A stretch of DNA of 64,000 nucleotides from Desulfobulbaceae bacterium (GTDB taxonomy: Bacteria > Desulfobacterota > Desulfobulbia > Desulfobulbales > SURF-16), in contig JAGXFQ010000030.1 of NCBI GenBank assembly GCA_024637145.1, positions 1 to 64,000 on the forward strand, read 5' to 3'. This document shows positions 8,220-18,428 of the stretch, piece by piece. The position numbers and the translations under genes were made by a program. The notes under the pieces are model-generated. The model was not told the DNA's origin. It saw only the letters and a list, made by a program, of their open reading frames with translations, and searched no databases. How positions within the stretch are numbered: the first letter of the stretch is position 1; each line of letters begins with the position of its first letter.

Positions 8220-8576
8220 GATTTCCCTTTGTTATGCTGGCAGCTTTTTTTAGAGACACCACGGTAACAGGTGATATACAATGGCGGGCCGGCTCTTTCT
8301 CAAAAGACGCTGATCTAGTCCTAACTCTCCCTTCAGCCTAGCAAGGCCATGCCCCCCCCTTGGCAACCTCATAAATAGGAACCTGGGCCCACCGGCAAGA
8401 TCAATGGGCAGATAGGGGGGCGGACAGGAAATTAAGGATACGAAAGGTGTTGGAGAGGTGGCGCCCATCTCGAGACGGGCAGTTTCTGGTTTTAGAAGAA
8501 GGCCAGGAGGAGTGGGGCTGTGAAGATATGCTGGATGTTGAGGCCGGCCTGCCAGGGCGGTGAGAGGAACAGCCTC
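8220..8576. other. Gene-free stretch downstream of tatC
   Basis: I see no gene, RNA or clear terminator here. A minus-strand ORF of 72 codons (8250-8468) has no ribosome binding site and a composition typical of shadow frames. Confidence 0.5.
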
Positions 8577-9299
8577 TTATTTCTTGGGAGAAAAGATATG
8601 CATGACAAGGAGACCCAGCTCATAGAGAACCAAGAGGGGCAGGACAAGGAGGGCGGTGGCCATGAAGTCGCCGGCGGCCAGCAGAAAGGAGAGGATCAGA
8701 ATGGCCAGATAGAAATATTTCCGCTGTCTGCGAAAATAGGCGCGATCCACAAAGCCCGCCTTGCCGGCCATGACCATCAGAAAGGGGATCTGAAAGGAGA
8801 GGCCAAAGACCAGGGCCCACCGGGCCACAAAGCTTAAGTAGGAATCGAGCTTGGGCAGGGCGGTGAGATCTTCGCCGGCAAAGCTCATCAGATAGGTGAG
8901 GGCCCGCGGCAAGACACCGACATAGGAGAAGATCACGCCAAAGGCAAAGAGACCAGTGGCCCAGAATACCACCATCAGGGCAAAACGTTTTTCATGGGCA
9001 TGCAACCCCGGGGCGGCAAACATCCAGACCTGATAGAGCACCACCGGGAAAGCAACAAACAGCCCCACCAGCACGGAAATCTTCAGATAACTGACAAAGG
9101 CCTCCGTAAGATTGGTATAGACCAGATGGGAAAGCTCCGGGGTGGAGGCAAAGAGGGGGGCGATCAAAAAAGAGGTGATGAACTCTGAAAAGAAATAGGC
9201 AATGCCGCTGGCCAGGGCCACGGCCAGAAAGGAGATGGTGATCCGCCGGCGCAGCTCCTGAAGATGGCCCTGAAAATGGCCGGTCAATACCTCACTCAT
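8577..9299 (-). CDS. tatC: Sec-independent protein translocase subunit TatC
   Basis: TatC is the membrane receptor that recognises twin-arginine signal peptides of folded proteins. The 240-aa product has the N-terminal cytoplasmic motif HLQELRRR, followed by six hydrophobic segments, and the family features FAAPGLHAHEKR near residue 93 and FGLSFQIPF near residue 165. It overlaps tatB by 4 bp (ATGA). The adjacent operon contains a Tat substrate (the 2Fe-2S subunit starting at 634), and a Rieske-like or other cofactor protein elsewhere would also depend on it. TatC is complete. Confidence 0.95.
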   Translation of the reverse strand: MSEVLTGHFQGHLQELRRRITISFLAVALASGIAYFFSEFITSFLIAPLFASTPELSHLVYTNLTEAFVSYLKISVLVGLFVAFPVVLYQVWMFAAPGLHAHEKRFALMVVFWATGLFAFGVIFSYVGVLPRALTYLMSFAGEDLTALPKLDSYLSFVARWALVFGLSFQIPFLMVMAGKAGFVDRAYFRRQRKYFYLAILILSFLLAAGDFMATALLVLPLLVLYELGLLVMHIFSPKK

Positions 9300-9691
9300 G
9301 CGGAGGAGGTGGTTTCTTTGGTTTCAGGGGGGTGGCCCTGGGCATCCGCATCCGTATCGGTATCAGTATCGGCAGCCTCCTCGGACTGAGGGCTCTGGGC
9401 GGGGGCCGCTGCGGCGGGGGCAGAAATCTTTGAATCCTCCCCCCCCTGGGCGCTGTTGAGATCGGCAAAGGTCTCCTGGACATCCTCAAAACCGTTGGTC
9501 AGCTCCTTAAGGCTTTCCTTTTCTTCGGCCAGCTCATCCTGTAGGGAATCCTTCAGGGAGTTGGCCGCCTTCTTGAGTTCCAGGATCTGTTTGGCAACTG
9601 TTTTGGCCAGGCCGGGCAGCTTGTCAGGGCCCACCACAATAAGGGCCAGGGCCATGATCAAAATAAATTCAGGGAGTCCGATACCAAACAT
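9296..9691 (-). CDS. tatB: Tat translocase subunit TatB-like
   Basis: This 131-aa protein has one N-terminal transmembrane helix with Glu8 and the hinge VGPDKLP, then an amphipathic helix (KQILELKKAANSLKDSL) and an acidic, Ala/Pro-rich tail with an alternating Asp-Thr run. VGPDKLP fits TatB better than the FGTKKL hinge of TatA. It sits directly upstream of tatC with a 4-bp overlap. No separate tatA is in the window, so either TatA is encoded elsewhere or this protein does both jobs. The ribosome binding site is weak. Confidence 0.82.
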   Translation of the reverse strand: MFGIGLPEFILIMALALIVVGPDKLPGLAKTVAKQILELKKAANSLKDSLQDELAEEKESLKELTNGFEDVQETFADLNSAQGGEDSKISAPAAAAPAQSPQSEEAADTDTDTDADAQGHPPETKETTSSA

Positions 9692-11353
<1,662 letters not shown>

Positions 11354-11383
11354 GAGGCCAGACCGCAGGGAGTAACCAAAAAA

Positions 11384-11411
11384 GGGGAGGTGCTTTATTA
11401 AGCACCTCCCC
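11384..11411. terminator. Bidirectional intrinsic terminator between purA and the FlgO-like cluster
   Basis: A perfect 12-bp stem (GGGGAGGTGCTT at 11384-11395, AAGCACCTCCCC at 11400-11411) with a TATT loop. T8 follows on the plus strand (11412-11419) and A6 precedes it (11378-11383), so it can end both purA and the minus-strand cluster that stops at 11511. Confidence 0.93.
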
Positions 11412-11510
11412 TTTTTTTTGGTGGTTCTGCAGGCCGCGGCAGCCGCCACCTCCCCGGGGGAAAAGCGCCGACCAGATTGCCAGGGATCGCCGGTCGCCAG
11501 AAATATCCGG

Positions 11511-12146
11511 CTAGCGCTGCTTGCGGCTCACCACCTGAGCGCCGGCCATGACCTCGCTCATGTCAACGGCGATATGAGCCAGCATATTGGGCAGGCTGGC
11601 GGCGCCGGTGGAGGATCTCACCTCAGGGACATTAAAGATGGAGAGGAGACGATTGGGCAGGGAGAGATCCGGATGATCCATAAGCTGATCCATCACCTGA
11701 CTGATAAACCAGACCGTATTGCCGCTGTTGACATTCAAGACCCGCAGGGAAACATCGGCCCTGGCCCCTCCCAGCTGGCCGCCGGACATGACATAATTGA
11801 GGCGGCCGGCCACCACCAGGTCCACCCCGGCCTGGCGCCCCATCTCCAGGGCCTCATCAATATTCCCGTAAAAGGCCTTGTCAAAGCCCACCATGGCAAA
11901 GACCTGTTTTGACAAAAATATCTCGTGAAAAAGGATACCGACCTGTTGACCATAGGAGGGTTGCGTCCCTGCCGGCACCTGAAAGGGCAGGATCAGGGCA
12001 GTGGCCTGATCATACTGGCCGCCCACCGGATAGATATGAACCACCGGGGAGCCGGTACGCACCGCCACGTGATCCGCTTCGCGGCTGGCGCAGCCACTGC
12101 CCAGAAGGCTGCCTGCCACCAGCAAGAGAGAGATAAAATTTCTCAT
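11511..12146 (-). CDS. Outer-membrane lipoprotein, CsgG/TolB-N-like
   Basis: This 211-aa protein starts with a lipoprotein signal (GSLLGSGCAS; the modified Cys is near residue 18, with Gly rather than Leu at -3). The body reads like a small alpha/beta domain of the CsgG/TolB-N kind: LILPFQVPAG near residue 50, an EALEMGRQAGVDLVVAGRL stretch near residue 100, and VSLRVLNVNSGNTVWF near residue 130. An in-frame upstream extension is unconserved; the ATG at 12146 has AGGGGG 5 bp before it. It is the last gene of a five-gene cluster, 10 bp after a FlgO-like gene. The fold is inferred by eye and the function is unknown. Confidence 0.6.
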   Translation of the reverse strand: MRNFISLLLVAGSLLGSGCASREADHVAVRTGSPVVHIYPVGGQYDQATALILPFQVPAGTQPSYGQQVGILFHEIFLSKQVFAMVGFDKAFYGNIDEALEMGRQAGVDLVVAGRLNYVMSGGQLGGARADVSLRVLNVNSGNTVWFISQVMDQLMDHPDLSLPNRLLSIFNVPEVRSSTGAASLPNMLAHIAVDMSEVMAGAQVVSRKQR

Positions 12147-12156
12147 GGCACCCCCT

Positions 12157-12750
12157 TTACCGTTCATAGACGGAAAGCCTCCCATCCACCAGGGAGCCAT
12201 CGCCGGCCAGCAGATAATTGATATTATGCGTGCGCTGCAGCTCCATACCGGCCACGGAGAGTACATCCTGGGAGCCGGCGGCCAGCAGACGGACATTAAC
12301 AATTACCGTGGTGGGGGTCAGGGAATAGGTGCCGCTGACAATACCCTGCACCTGCTGCCCCTTGGCAAGCAGGGCTGCATCGCGGCTGAGCAAAAGCTCT
12401 CCCTCCTGGTCGCGGATGAACACCGCCTGTGCCTTGCGCACCTCTGCCACCTGAAACCCATAGCGAAAGAGGCAGGTGGAAAGGGCTTCGGTCAAGGTAC
12501 GACCAAAGGCCGAGGTTTCCTGGAGATTGTCCAGGTTCACCATGCTGGTGAGGATGATCCGTTCGCCGTTACCGGCCCCTCCCCCCCGACCCGCCACAAG
12601 CTGGCGGGCCAGATAATCACCGAAGCCGAAAAAATCAGGACTCGCCACCGACACCGTGCCCCCTGGTTTCGGCCCCCCACAACCGGTGAGACCAGCCAGC
12701 AGCATGAGCAGAAGCGCTCCTGTTTTTGTGATATTGCTCATTTTTTTCAA
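12157..12750 (-). CDS. FlgO-like outer-membrane lipoprotein
   Basis: This lipoprotein (197 aa) has the lipobox GLTGC (Cys near residue 24) and a FlgO-type domain: MVNLDNLQETSAFGRTLTEA near residue 70, then GELLLSRDAALLAKG and QGIVSGTYSLT. In Vibrio, FlgO is an outer-membrane protein of the flagellar basal body. The start appears to be TTG at 12750 with AGGTAGG 4 bp upstream; an ATG three codons later (12741) is the alternative. It lies 5 bp after the previous gene. It may serve the flagellum or another envelope complex; no flagellar structural gene is next to it. Confidence 0.72.
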   Translation of the reverse strand: MKKMSNITKTGALLLMLLAGLTGCGGPKPGGTVSVASPDFFGFGDYLARQLVAGRGGGAGNGERIILTSMVNLDNLQETSAFGRTLTEALSTCLFRYGFQVAEVRKAQAVFIRDQEGELLLSRDAALLAKGQQVQGIVSGTYSLTPTTVIVNVRLLAAGSQDVLSVAGMELQRTHNINYLLAGDGSLVDGRLSVYER

Positions 12751-12755
12751 GATGC

Positions 12756-13049
12756 CTACCTCTGCTCGGCAATAATTTTATCCGCCCGTTGGCGGCCAAC
12801 CACGGCATTATCATGGAGCTGCTGACTCATGGCCATGGTGGCGGCCACGGCAAATTGCTGCCTGGCCAGGATATACTGGCCCGCGCCCAGATAGACAACA
12901 GCCTGCTCATAGCGGCTGCGGGCCTTTTCCTCAATGGCCATTTGGTCCGGCCCTAAACCATCAGAGCCTGGGCTGCTGACACAACCAGGGATTGCCCCCA
13001 GCAGCAGGGCAAGGGCCAACCCTGTTTTTTTCCTGGAGCTATTTTTCAT
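12756..13049 (-). CDS. Small lipoprotein with a TPR-like helical segment
   Basis: This is a 97-aa product with a lipoprotein signal (LLLGAIPGCVSS, Cys near residue 21). The remainder is mostly helical: SRYEQAVVYLGAGQYILARQ near residue 50 reads like a single tetratricopeptide hairpin. I chose the ATG at 13049 because GGAGAGG lies 7 bp upstream; the start overlaps the end of the preceding FlgO-like gene by 11 bp. Tight spacing on both sides suggests it is co-translated with the two FlgO-like proteins. I do not recognise the family. Confidence 0.6.
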   Translation of the reverse strand: MKNSSRKKTGLALALLLGAIPGCVSSPGSDGLGPDQMAIEEKARSRYEQAVVYLGAGQYILARQQFAVAATMAMSQQLHDNAVVGRQRADKIIAEQR

Positions 13050-13809
13050 TTCTTCGCCTCTCCACCACCTCTTTGGCAGCGGGAAAAGCCTCGATGACCA
13101 CCTGCTGGATCGGGGTGGGCAGGGGCTGGCCACTATCCTTAAGCATGGCCTCTACCAGTCCGTCCATCTTAAAGTCAAGGGAGCTGCTGGCCAGCAGCAG
13201 GCCGGTACCGTTTTCAAGAAGCCGGGCCTGGACAAAAATCTGGCCGGCTGCCACCGAATAGGTGCCCGCCACCACGGCATCCGCCTGATGCACATAGCTC
13301 AGTTCACTCATGTCCCGGGACAGGGCATATTCCCCATGCCCCTTGCTGATCTGCATGGCAGGCATCATCCGGACATCCACCACATCCACCCCGCGGCGCT
13401 GCAGCTCATGGAGCATCTGCTCTGCCAGATAACGACCCAGGGCCGAAGTTTCATAGATCTGGTCAAGGTTAACAAAAGTGGCCACCGTCACCCGCAAATC
13501 ACCGGCCACCGGCTCCTTGCTGCCGGCTAGAAGCTGGGCAGCCAGTTCCCGAACCCGTAATCGTAACTGGGTCCCGGTTTCAGCAGGCATAACCTCCTTG
13601 CTGCCGCCGGTGAGCCACAGCCAGGAGAAACGGTTTTCCGGCTTTTCAGCCGTAAAAACACGGGGGGTGCGATAGACATAATCACCGGGCACCCCCTGGG
13701 GATAATCCAAACCATAGTGCCGGAGCGTCACCGCCTCAGAGCCGTGAGCCGCCCCGCTTAACAGATAAAGACCTGCCACAAACACCAGAGCAAAGGTTTT
13801 TTTTCTCAT
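13039..13809 (-). CDS. FlgO-like exported protein
   Basis: A second FlgO-domain protein (256 aa), with an ordinary cleavable signal (SGAAHGSEA near residue 22) instead of a lipobox. The domain has VATFVNLDQIYETSALGRYL near residue 130, GEYALSRDMSELSYVHQADA near residue 180 and AGTYSVAAGQIFVQARLLEN near residue 200, paralleling the gene at 12157-12750. An extra N-terminal region of about 100 residues contains YPQGVPGDYVYRTPR. The start at 13809 gives the best signal peptide; ATG codons at 13815, 13821 and 13830 are possible. The paired domains suggest paralogs working in one complex. Confidence 0.68.
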   Translation of the reverse strand: MRKKTFALVFVAGLYLLSGAAHGSEAVTLRHYGLDYPQGVPGDYVYRTPRVFTAEKPENRFSWLWLTGGSKEVMPAETGTQLRLRVRELAAQLLAGSKEPVAGDLRVTVATFVNLDQIYETSALGRYLAEQMLHELQRRGVDVVDVRMMPAMQISKGHGEYALSRDMSELSYVHQADAVVAGTYSVAAGQIFVQARLLENGTGLLLASSSLDFKMDGLVEAMLKDSGQPLPTPIQQVVIEAFPAAKEVVERRRNEK

Positions 13810-13834
13810 CGTCATCACCATAAAATCCATCTCA

Positions 13835-14068
13835 TTATTGCCTGAGCAGATAAGGGGGAGAGCCCTGGGGCGGCACGGACCACTCCGGATCCTCCAGAGC
13901 CAGCCGGGAGCTGCCCTTACTGCCGGCCGGATAGACCACCGGCACCGGCCGCTGATCATCGCCAATCCGCAGAAGTGGATCAAAATCAAGCCCCAAAGGG
14001 TTGGCCAGCCGTGAAGAGGAGGTACAACCTGCCAACAGGCAGCACAACAGCAGAAAAACAAGCCTCAT
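13835..14068 (-). CDS. Small lipoprotein, first gene of the FlgO-like cluster
   Basis: A 77-aa predicted lipoprotein with a clear lipobox (CCLLAGCTSSS, Cys near residue 15). The mature part is short, proline- and charge-rich and ends in PPYLLRQ; it has no domain I recognise. The ATG at 14068 has GAGGTG 7 bp upstream; a longer in-frame start at 14143 would hide the signal peptide. Its stop lies 25 bp before the next start, which supports an operon of five secreted proteins running to 11511. Confidence 0.6.
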   Translation of the reverse strand: MRLVFLLLCCLLAGCTSSSRLANPLGLDFDPLLRIGDDQRPVPVVYPAGSKGSSRLALEDPEWSVPPQGSPPYLLRQ

Positions 14069-14331
14069 GGTCCACACCTCATTACTCTTTAGCCAAAGCG
14101 TCATCGTTTTATCCCTCTGACAGGTTCCTGACACTCCTGGCATTTTTTTCCCACTGCCCTCCCGGCTCCATCGAACCGCTCAGGTCAACCACAGGCGTGC
14201 AGTTACAATACTTTACATCTCACGCCCTTAGCAAACAGCCAATCCTGGCCGGCACTCTCTGGCTATCAATGCATGTCTCATGCCAACACAAGATTGTCCT
14301 TGCCCAGCCACCAACTTTTTTCAAAAATATA

Positions 14332-14359
14332 TTGCCAAACCTAAAAAGATGTATATACT
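14332..14359 (+). promoter_or_regulatory. Sigma-70 type promoter for rpoZ
   Basis: TTGCCA (14332-14337), a 16-bp spacer and TATACT (14354-14359). The leader of about 115 nt contains a 7-bp hairpin (GGAGAAA at 14376-14382 with TTTCTCC at 14394-14400) whose loop is T-rich. The rest of 14144-14480 shows no gene. Confidence 0.6.
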
Positions 14360-14480
14360 TGTATGGTTCTGGTATGGAGAAACTGTTGTTTTTTTTCTCC
14401 CTGTAATTTCAGATAGTTGTCTCCAAAAGCCAGGGTAAGCCCTTTGACTTCTCATAAATTTCCGTGGAGGAAATGTATTT

Positions 14481-14750
14481 ATGGCCAGAATCACTGTTCA
14501 AGACTGCCTGAGTAAAATTGGTAATGAAAATCGTTTTTCCCTTATTCACCTGGGTGTGGCCCGGGTAAAACAACACCGTAAAGGCCAGCCCTTTCTGGTC
14601 AAGGGCAAGAATAAGGAAACCGTCATGACCCTGCGGGAAATTGCCGCCGGCAAGGTGACCTTTGACAACATCAGATCCCTGGGCCAGGCCCCGCAAGCCG
14701 AAACGGACGCTGCTGCTGCCGGCACCGCTGCCCCGGAAACAGACAAATAA
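14481..14750 (+). CDS. rpoZ: RNA polymerase omega subunit
   Basis: The omega subunit helps assemble RNA polymerase and forms part of one ppGpp site in proteobacteria. The 89-aa product begins with MARITVQDCLSKIGNENRF, the family N-terminus, and has TVMTLREIAAGKVTFDNI in the conserved core; the tail is Ala/Glu-rich and variable. GGAGGAA lies 8-9 bp upstream of the ATG. dksA, another ppGpp partner, lies 1.8 kb downstream. Confidence 0.9.
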   Translation: MARITVQDCLSKIGNENRFSLIHLGVARVKQHRKGQPFLVKGKNKETVMTLREIAAGKVTFDNIRSLGQAPQAETDAAAAGTAAPETDK

Positions 14751-14837
14751 TCGCCCAACGGCCCTTCTCCTCTGCCCGTGCAGGCCAGGCGGAGGGAGCC
14801 GTTTATCCTGTAAACAAAAGCCCTTTTAGTTTTTCCT

Positions 14838-15950
14838 ATGGATCACGATTTTTACAAGACCCTTGGGGTGGATCGCTCCGCCTCTGCCGCTGAAATCAAA
14901 AAAGCCTATCGCAGCCAGGCCATGAAGTACCATCCGGATCGTAACCCGGGGAATACAGAGGCTGAAGAGTTCTTCAGGGCCGCCTCCGAGGCCTATGAAG
15001 TTCTCAGCGACAGCAACAAAAGAACGATCTACGACCAGTACGGCGCCGAAGGATTACGCAGTTCCGGCTTCCGGGGCGGTGCCGGCAATTTCGAAGATAT
15101 CTTCTCCAATTTTGGCGATGTCTTCGGTGATCTGTTCGGCTTTAGCGGCGGCCGCAGGGAGCAAAACGGCCCGGTGCAGGGCGCTGATCTGCGCTATGAT
15201 CTCACCATCCCCTTCATGGACGCCATCCATGGCTGCGAACACGAGGTTGAGATAACCAAACGGGACACCTGCTGGACCTGTGAGGGCACCGGAGTCCGGC
15301 CCGGCCATCAACCAGAGACCTGCGGCATGTGTCATGGCTCAGGCCAGGTCACCCGCTCCCAGGGCTTTTTCCGGGTGGCCACTCCCTGCCCGGAATGTCG
15401 CGGCCAGGGCCAGATCATCAAGGATCCTTGCGCCGACTGCAACGGTAGCGGCCTGGTCCGCAAAACCAAAAACGTCTCCCTGAAAATTCCGGCGGGCGTT
15501 GACACCGGGGCCCGCATGCGGTTGCGCGGCGAAGGTGAAGGCGGCCGACGCGGCGGCCCCACCGGTGATCTCTATATTGTCATTCATGTGGAACCCCACG
15601 AATTCTTCGAGCGCGATGGTGACCGCATTTTCTGCACGTTGCCGTTGACCATGACCCAGGCGGCCCTGGGCTGTACCCTGGATATCCCCACCGTGAATGG
15701 TGAAACCACCTTCAACTTCCCCAAGGGTGTGCAGTCGGGCCAGACTTTTACCCTGGCCGGCAAGGGCGCTCCCAGCCTCCGCACCCGGAGTGTCGGCGAC
15801 ATGGTCCTTGAAGTGCAGGTGGCGACCCCTGCCAAACTCACCAAAAGACAGGTGGAACTCCTGGAGGAATTCGCCGAAATTGAAGACGCCAAGGAGTCTG
15901 ACAGCGGCTTCTTCTCCCGCCTCTTCAAAAAGAGCGAGCAAACCCAATGA
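14838..15950 (+). CDS. dnaJ: Chaperone protein DnaJ (type I)
   Basis: DnaJ delivers unfolded proteins to DnaK and stimulates its ATPase. The 370-aa product has the J domain with HPD at residues 33-35 (MKYHPDRN), a Gly/Phe-rich linker (residues 76-110), four zinc-finger repeats ([32 protein letters not shown]) between about residues 145 and 210, and the C-terminal substrate domains. It overlaps moaC by 4 bp. No dnaK or grpE is beside it, unlike the arrangement in many bacteria. Confidence 0.96.
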   Translation: MDHDFYKTLGVDRSASAAEIKKAYRSQAMKYHPDRNPGNTEAEEFFRAASEAYEVLSDSNKRTIYDQYGAEGLRSSGFRGGAGNFEDIFSNFGDVFGDLFGFSGGRREQNGPVQGADLRYDLTIPFMDAIHGCEHEVEITKRDTCWTCEGTGVRPGHQPETCGMCHGSGQVTRSQGFFRVATPCPECRGQGQIIKDPCADCNGSGLVRKTKNVSLKIPAGVDTGARMRLRGEGEGGRRGGPTGDLYIVIHVEPHEFFERDGDRIFCTLPLTMTQAALGCTLDIPTVNGETTFNFPKGVQSGQTFTLAGKGAPSLRTRSVGDMVLEVQVATPAKLTKRQVELLEEFAEIEDAKESDSGFFSRLFKKSEQTQ

Positions 15951-16429
15951 CAGATGACAAAAAATTCAGCCATTTTGACGAGGCCGGCAAGGCCCGCATG
16001 GTGGATGTGAGCGCCAAGCTCGACACCACCCGGCAGGCCACGGCCCACGGCCTTATCACCATGAGCCCCTCCTGCTTCGCCCTGGTCAGCAAGGGCTCCA
16101 TTGCCAAGGGTGATGTCCTGGGGGTTGCCAGGCTGGCCGGGATCATGGCCGCCAAAAAAGTGGACAGCCTCATCCCCCTCACCCACCCCCTGCCCATCAC
16201 CAAGGCGGAGGTGGAATTTGCCTTGGATGCCTCCTCTTCAGCCATCACTATTCTTGCCACCGTGGGCATCACCGGCAAGACCGGCGTTGAGATGGAGGCC
16301 CTCACCGCCGTCTCCGTGGCCGCCCTGACTATTTACGACATGTGCAAGGCCGTTGATAAAGGCATGGAAATTTCAAATATCTATCTGCTCAAAAAAAGTG
16401 GTGGCAAAAGCGGCACCTATGTACGATAG
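15947..16429 (+). CDS. moaC: Cyclic pyranopterin monophosphate synthase
   Basis: MoaC converts the MoaA product into cyclic pyranopterin monophosphate, an early step of molybdenum cofactor synthesis. The 160-aa product has [20 protein letters not shown], with the conserved His near residue 80, and [20 protein letters not shown] near residue 110. The start codon overlaps the dnaJ stop (ATGA), so the two are probably translationally coupled, an unusual pairing. It supplies the cofactor needed by the oxidoreductase at 634-4599. Confidence 0.95.
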   Translation: MTDDKKFSHFDEAGKARMVDVSAKLDTTRQATAHGLITMSPSCFALVSKGSIAKGDVLGVARLAGIMAAKKVDSLIPLTHPLPITKAEVEFALDASSSAITILATVGITGKTGVEMEALTAVSVAALTIYDMCKAVDKGMEISNIYLLKKSGGKSGTYVR

Positions 16430-16549
16430 TTTCATACTGATCTGCTTTTATTGTCTTATTTACCAATAAGAGGCGCCTGCTTCTTCTTTGACATCTCAAA
16501 AAAAGTCTGGCTTCTCAGATGTTTTGCCAGCACCATAGGGAGATATGCC

Positions 16550-16912
16550 ATGAATAAAGAACAACTGGCTTATTTTAAAGAAAAGCTTGAAGAAATGAGC
16601 CAAGAGGTCATGGCAGGGGCCGACAAGACCCTCCATGAGATGACCGACAGCGCCAGCAATTATCCTGATCCGGCCGACCGCGCCACCGCAGAATCAGACC
16701 GTAATTTCGAGCTGCGCATCCGCGACCGTGAACGAAAGCTCCTGGCCAAGATTAAAGAGGCCATGGACCGCATTGAAGACCAGAGCTTCGGCACCTGCGA
16801 CGACTGCGGTGACGAGATAAGCGAAAAACGTCTTGAGGCCCGGCCGGTCACCACCCTGTGCATCAACTGTAAAACCAGGCAGGAAAATGATGAAAAGGCC
16901 AAGGTGGGCTGA
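16550..16912 (+). CDS. dksA: DksA/TraR-family transcription factor
   Basis: DksA binds in the RNA polymerase secondary channel and with ppGpp adjusts rRNA and amino-acid operon transcription. The 120-aa product has the coiled-coil tip with both aspartates (YPDPADRATAESD, residues 35-47) and a four-Cys zinc finger (CDDCGDE near residue 83, CINCK near residue 104). The start at 16550 is preceded by AGGGAG; the longer frame from 16451 is not conserved. Confidence 0.93.
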   Translation: MNKEQLAYFKEKLEEMSQEVMAGADKTLHEMTDSASNYPDPADRATAESDRNFELRIRDRERKLLAKIKEAMDRIEDQSFGTCDDCGDEISEKRLEARPVTTLCINCKTRQENDEKAKVG

Positions 16913-16994
16913 TTTCCTTTCCTGATTGCCGCCAGCTGCTGTTTCTCATTGAGACCAGACCGGTAAATGCCCGTGATTTTAAGCGTGAATAATA

Positions 16995-17996
16995 ATGCCT
17001 GAGTTACGTAAAGATCCTGTCCTGGGGCGCTGGATTATCATTGCCAAAGAACGTGGCAAGCGACCCACCGACTTCATTATCAGTGAACCTGCCAGCAAAG
17101 GCGGTTTCTGCCCCCTTTGTCCCGGCAATGAGAAAACAACCCCTCCCGAGGTTCTCGGCTACGGCGGTCCGGGCCGTCTTCCCAACACCCCGGGCTGGAC
17201 CTTGCGGGTGGTACCCAACAAATATCCTGCCCTGGTTATTGAGGGCGATGTAAACAAGGAAGGAGAAGGCCTCTACGACAAGATGAACGGCATTGGCGCC
17301 CATGAGGTGATCATTGAGACGCCAAACCATGAGGAGTTCTTCACCCAACTCCCCTTTGCCCGGATGCAGGATGTCTTTCTGGCCTTCCGGGACCGCCTGG
17401 TGGACCTGAGCCGTGATGAACGGTTCAAATATGTGATGCTTTTCAAGAATCACGGCCGGGCCGCCGGCGCCTCCCTGGAACACTCCCATTCCCAGCTTGT
17501 CGCCCTGCCCATCCTGCCCAGGATGATCGTTTCTGAACTGGCCGGCAGTCTCTCTTACTACAAGTACAAAGAGCGCTGTGTCTACTGCGACATTATCCGC
17601 CAGGAGAACAAAGAGCAGAGCCGCCTGGTGTGCGAGAATGAACATTTTATTGTCATCACCCCCTGGGCGCCCCGCTCGCCCTTTGAAATGTGGCTGCTGC
17701 CCAAGCAGCACGCCTCCTCCTATATCACGCAAACCCATGACCAGTTTCAGGCCCTGACCCGGATCTTTGGCGAGGCCATGTCCCGGTTGGAGGCGTGCAT
17801 CCCCAATGTGCCCTATAATTTTGTTTTGCACGGCGCCCCCCTGCGCTCAGACCCCCTGCGCCATTACCACTGGCATTTTGAGATCATGCCCAAGCTCACC
17901 AATATTGCCGGATTTGAATGGGGTTCCGGCTTTTACATAAACCCCACGCCCCCTGAAGACGCGGCCCGCTACCTGCGCGAGGTCTCCCTTACCTAA
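16995..17996 (+). CDS. galT: Galactose-1-phosphate uridylyltransferase
   Basis: A GalT-family protein (333 aa) that exchanges UMP between UDP-glucose and hexose-1-phosphate. The first HIT-like domain has zinc-type cysteines (CPLCPGNE near residue 34) and the second carries the active-site LEHSHSQLVALP near residue 160, with the HxHxQ nucleophile motif. A CVYCD pair is near residue 195. The C-terminal part has HYHWHFEIMPKL. No other Leloir gene is adjacent, so the physiological sugar phosphate is uncertain. It may form a run with the receiver protein that begins 51 bp downstream. Confidence 0.87.
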   Translation: MPELRKDPVLGRWIIIAKERGKRPTDFIISEPASKGGFCPLCPGNEKTTPPEVLGYGGPGRLPNTPGWTLRVVPNKYPALVIEGDVNKEGEGLYDKMNGIGAHEVIIETPNHEEFFTQLPFARMQDVFLAFRDRLVDLSRDERFKYVMLFKNHGRAAGASLEHSHSQLVALPILPRMIVSELAGSLSYYKYKERCVYCDIIRQENKEQSRLVCENEHFIVITPWAPRSPFEMWLLPKQHASSYITQTHDQFQALTRIFGEAMSRLEACIPNVPYNFVLHGAPLRSDPLRHYHWHFEIMPKLTNIAGFEWGSGFYINPTPPEDAARYLREVSLT

Positions 17997-18047
17997 ACCG
18001 TATCAGGCAACTGGCTTGATTTGTCAGCAACCCAAACAAGGTGCATT

Positions 18048-18398
18048 ATGAAAAAGATCCTACTTGTTGATGATGAAGAGTCGATCCACCTCCTCTACCG
18101 TGAGGAGCTTGAAGAGGCCGGCTATGAGGTGCACTCCGCCCTGTCGGGCGATGAGGCCTTGAACACCCTGGATATCCTCAAACCAGACCTGGTGATCCTT
18201 GACATCAATATGCCGGGCCTAAACGGCATTGACACCCTGCGCCGCATGAAAGAAAAAATGCCGGAAATGCCGGTGATTCTCAGTTCCGCCTATCAGGAGT
18301 TCAAGCAGGATCTGGCCTCCTGGGCCTCTGACGATTATATCGTCAAATCATCCGACTTGACCGAGCTCCTGGAGTCGGTCCACAGACATCTTGCCTAA
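18048..18398 (+). CDS. Single-domain response regulator (receiver only)
   Basis: A stand-alone CheY-like receiver of 116 aa: acidic pair DDEE near residue 8, phospho-acceptor Asp near residue 52 (VILDINMPG), Ser/Thr position in ILSSAY and the conserved Lys in DYIVKSS. No output domain follows. The ATG at 18048 has AAGGTG upstream; the longer frame from 18021 adds only unconserved residues. No histidine kinase is nearby, so its partner is unknown; the next gene, 30 bp away, is a degenerate FolE2-like protein. Confidence 0.85.
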   Translation: MKKILLVDDEESIHLLYREELEEAGYEVHSALSGDEALNTLDILKPDLVILDINMPGLNGIDTLRRMKEKMPEMPVILSSAYQEFKQDLASWASDDYIVKSSDLTELLESVHRHLA

Positions 18399-18428
18399 TC
18401 CCTGCTCCCCTTTGCGGCATCCTTGACC

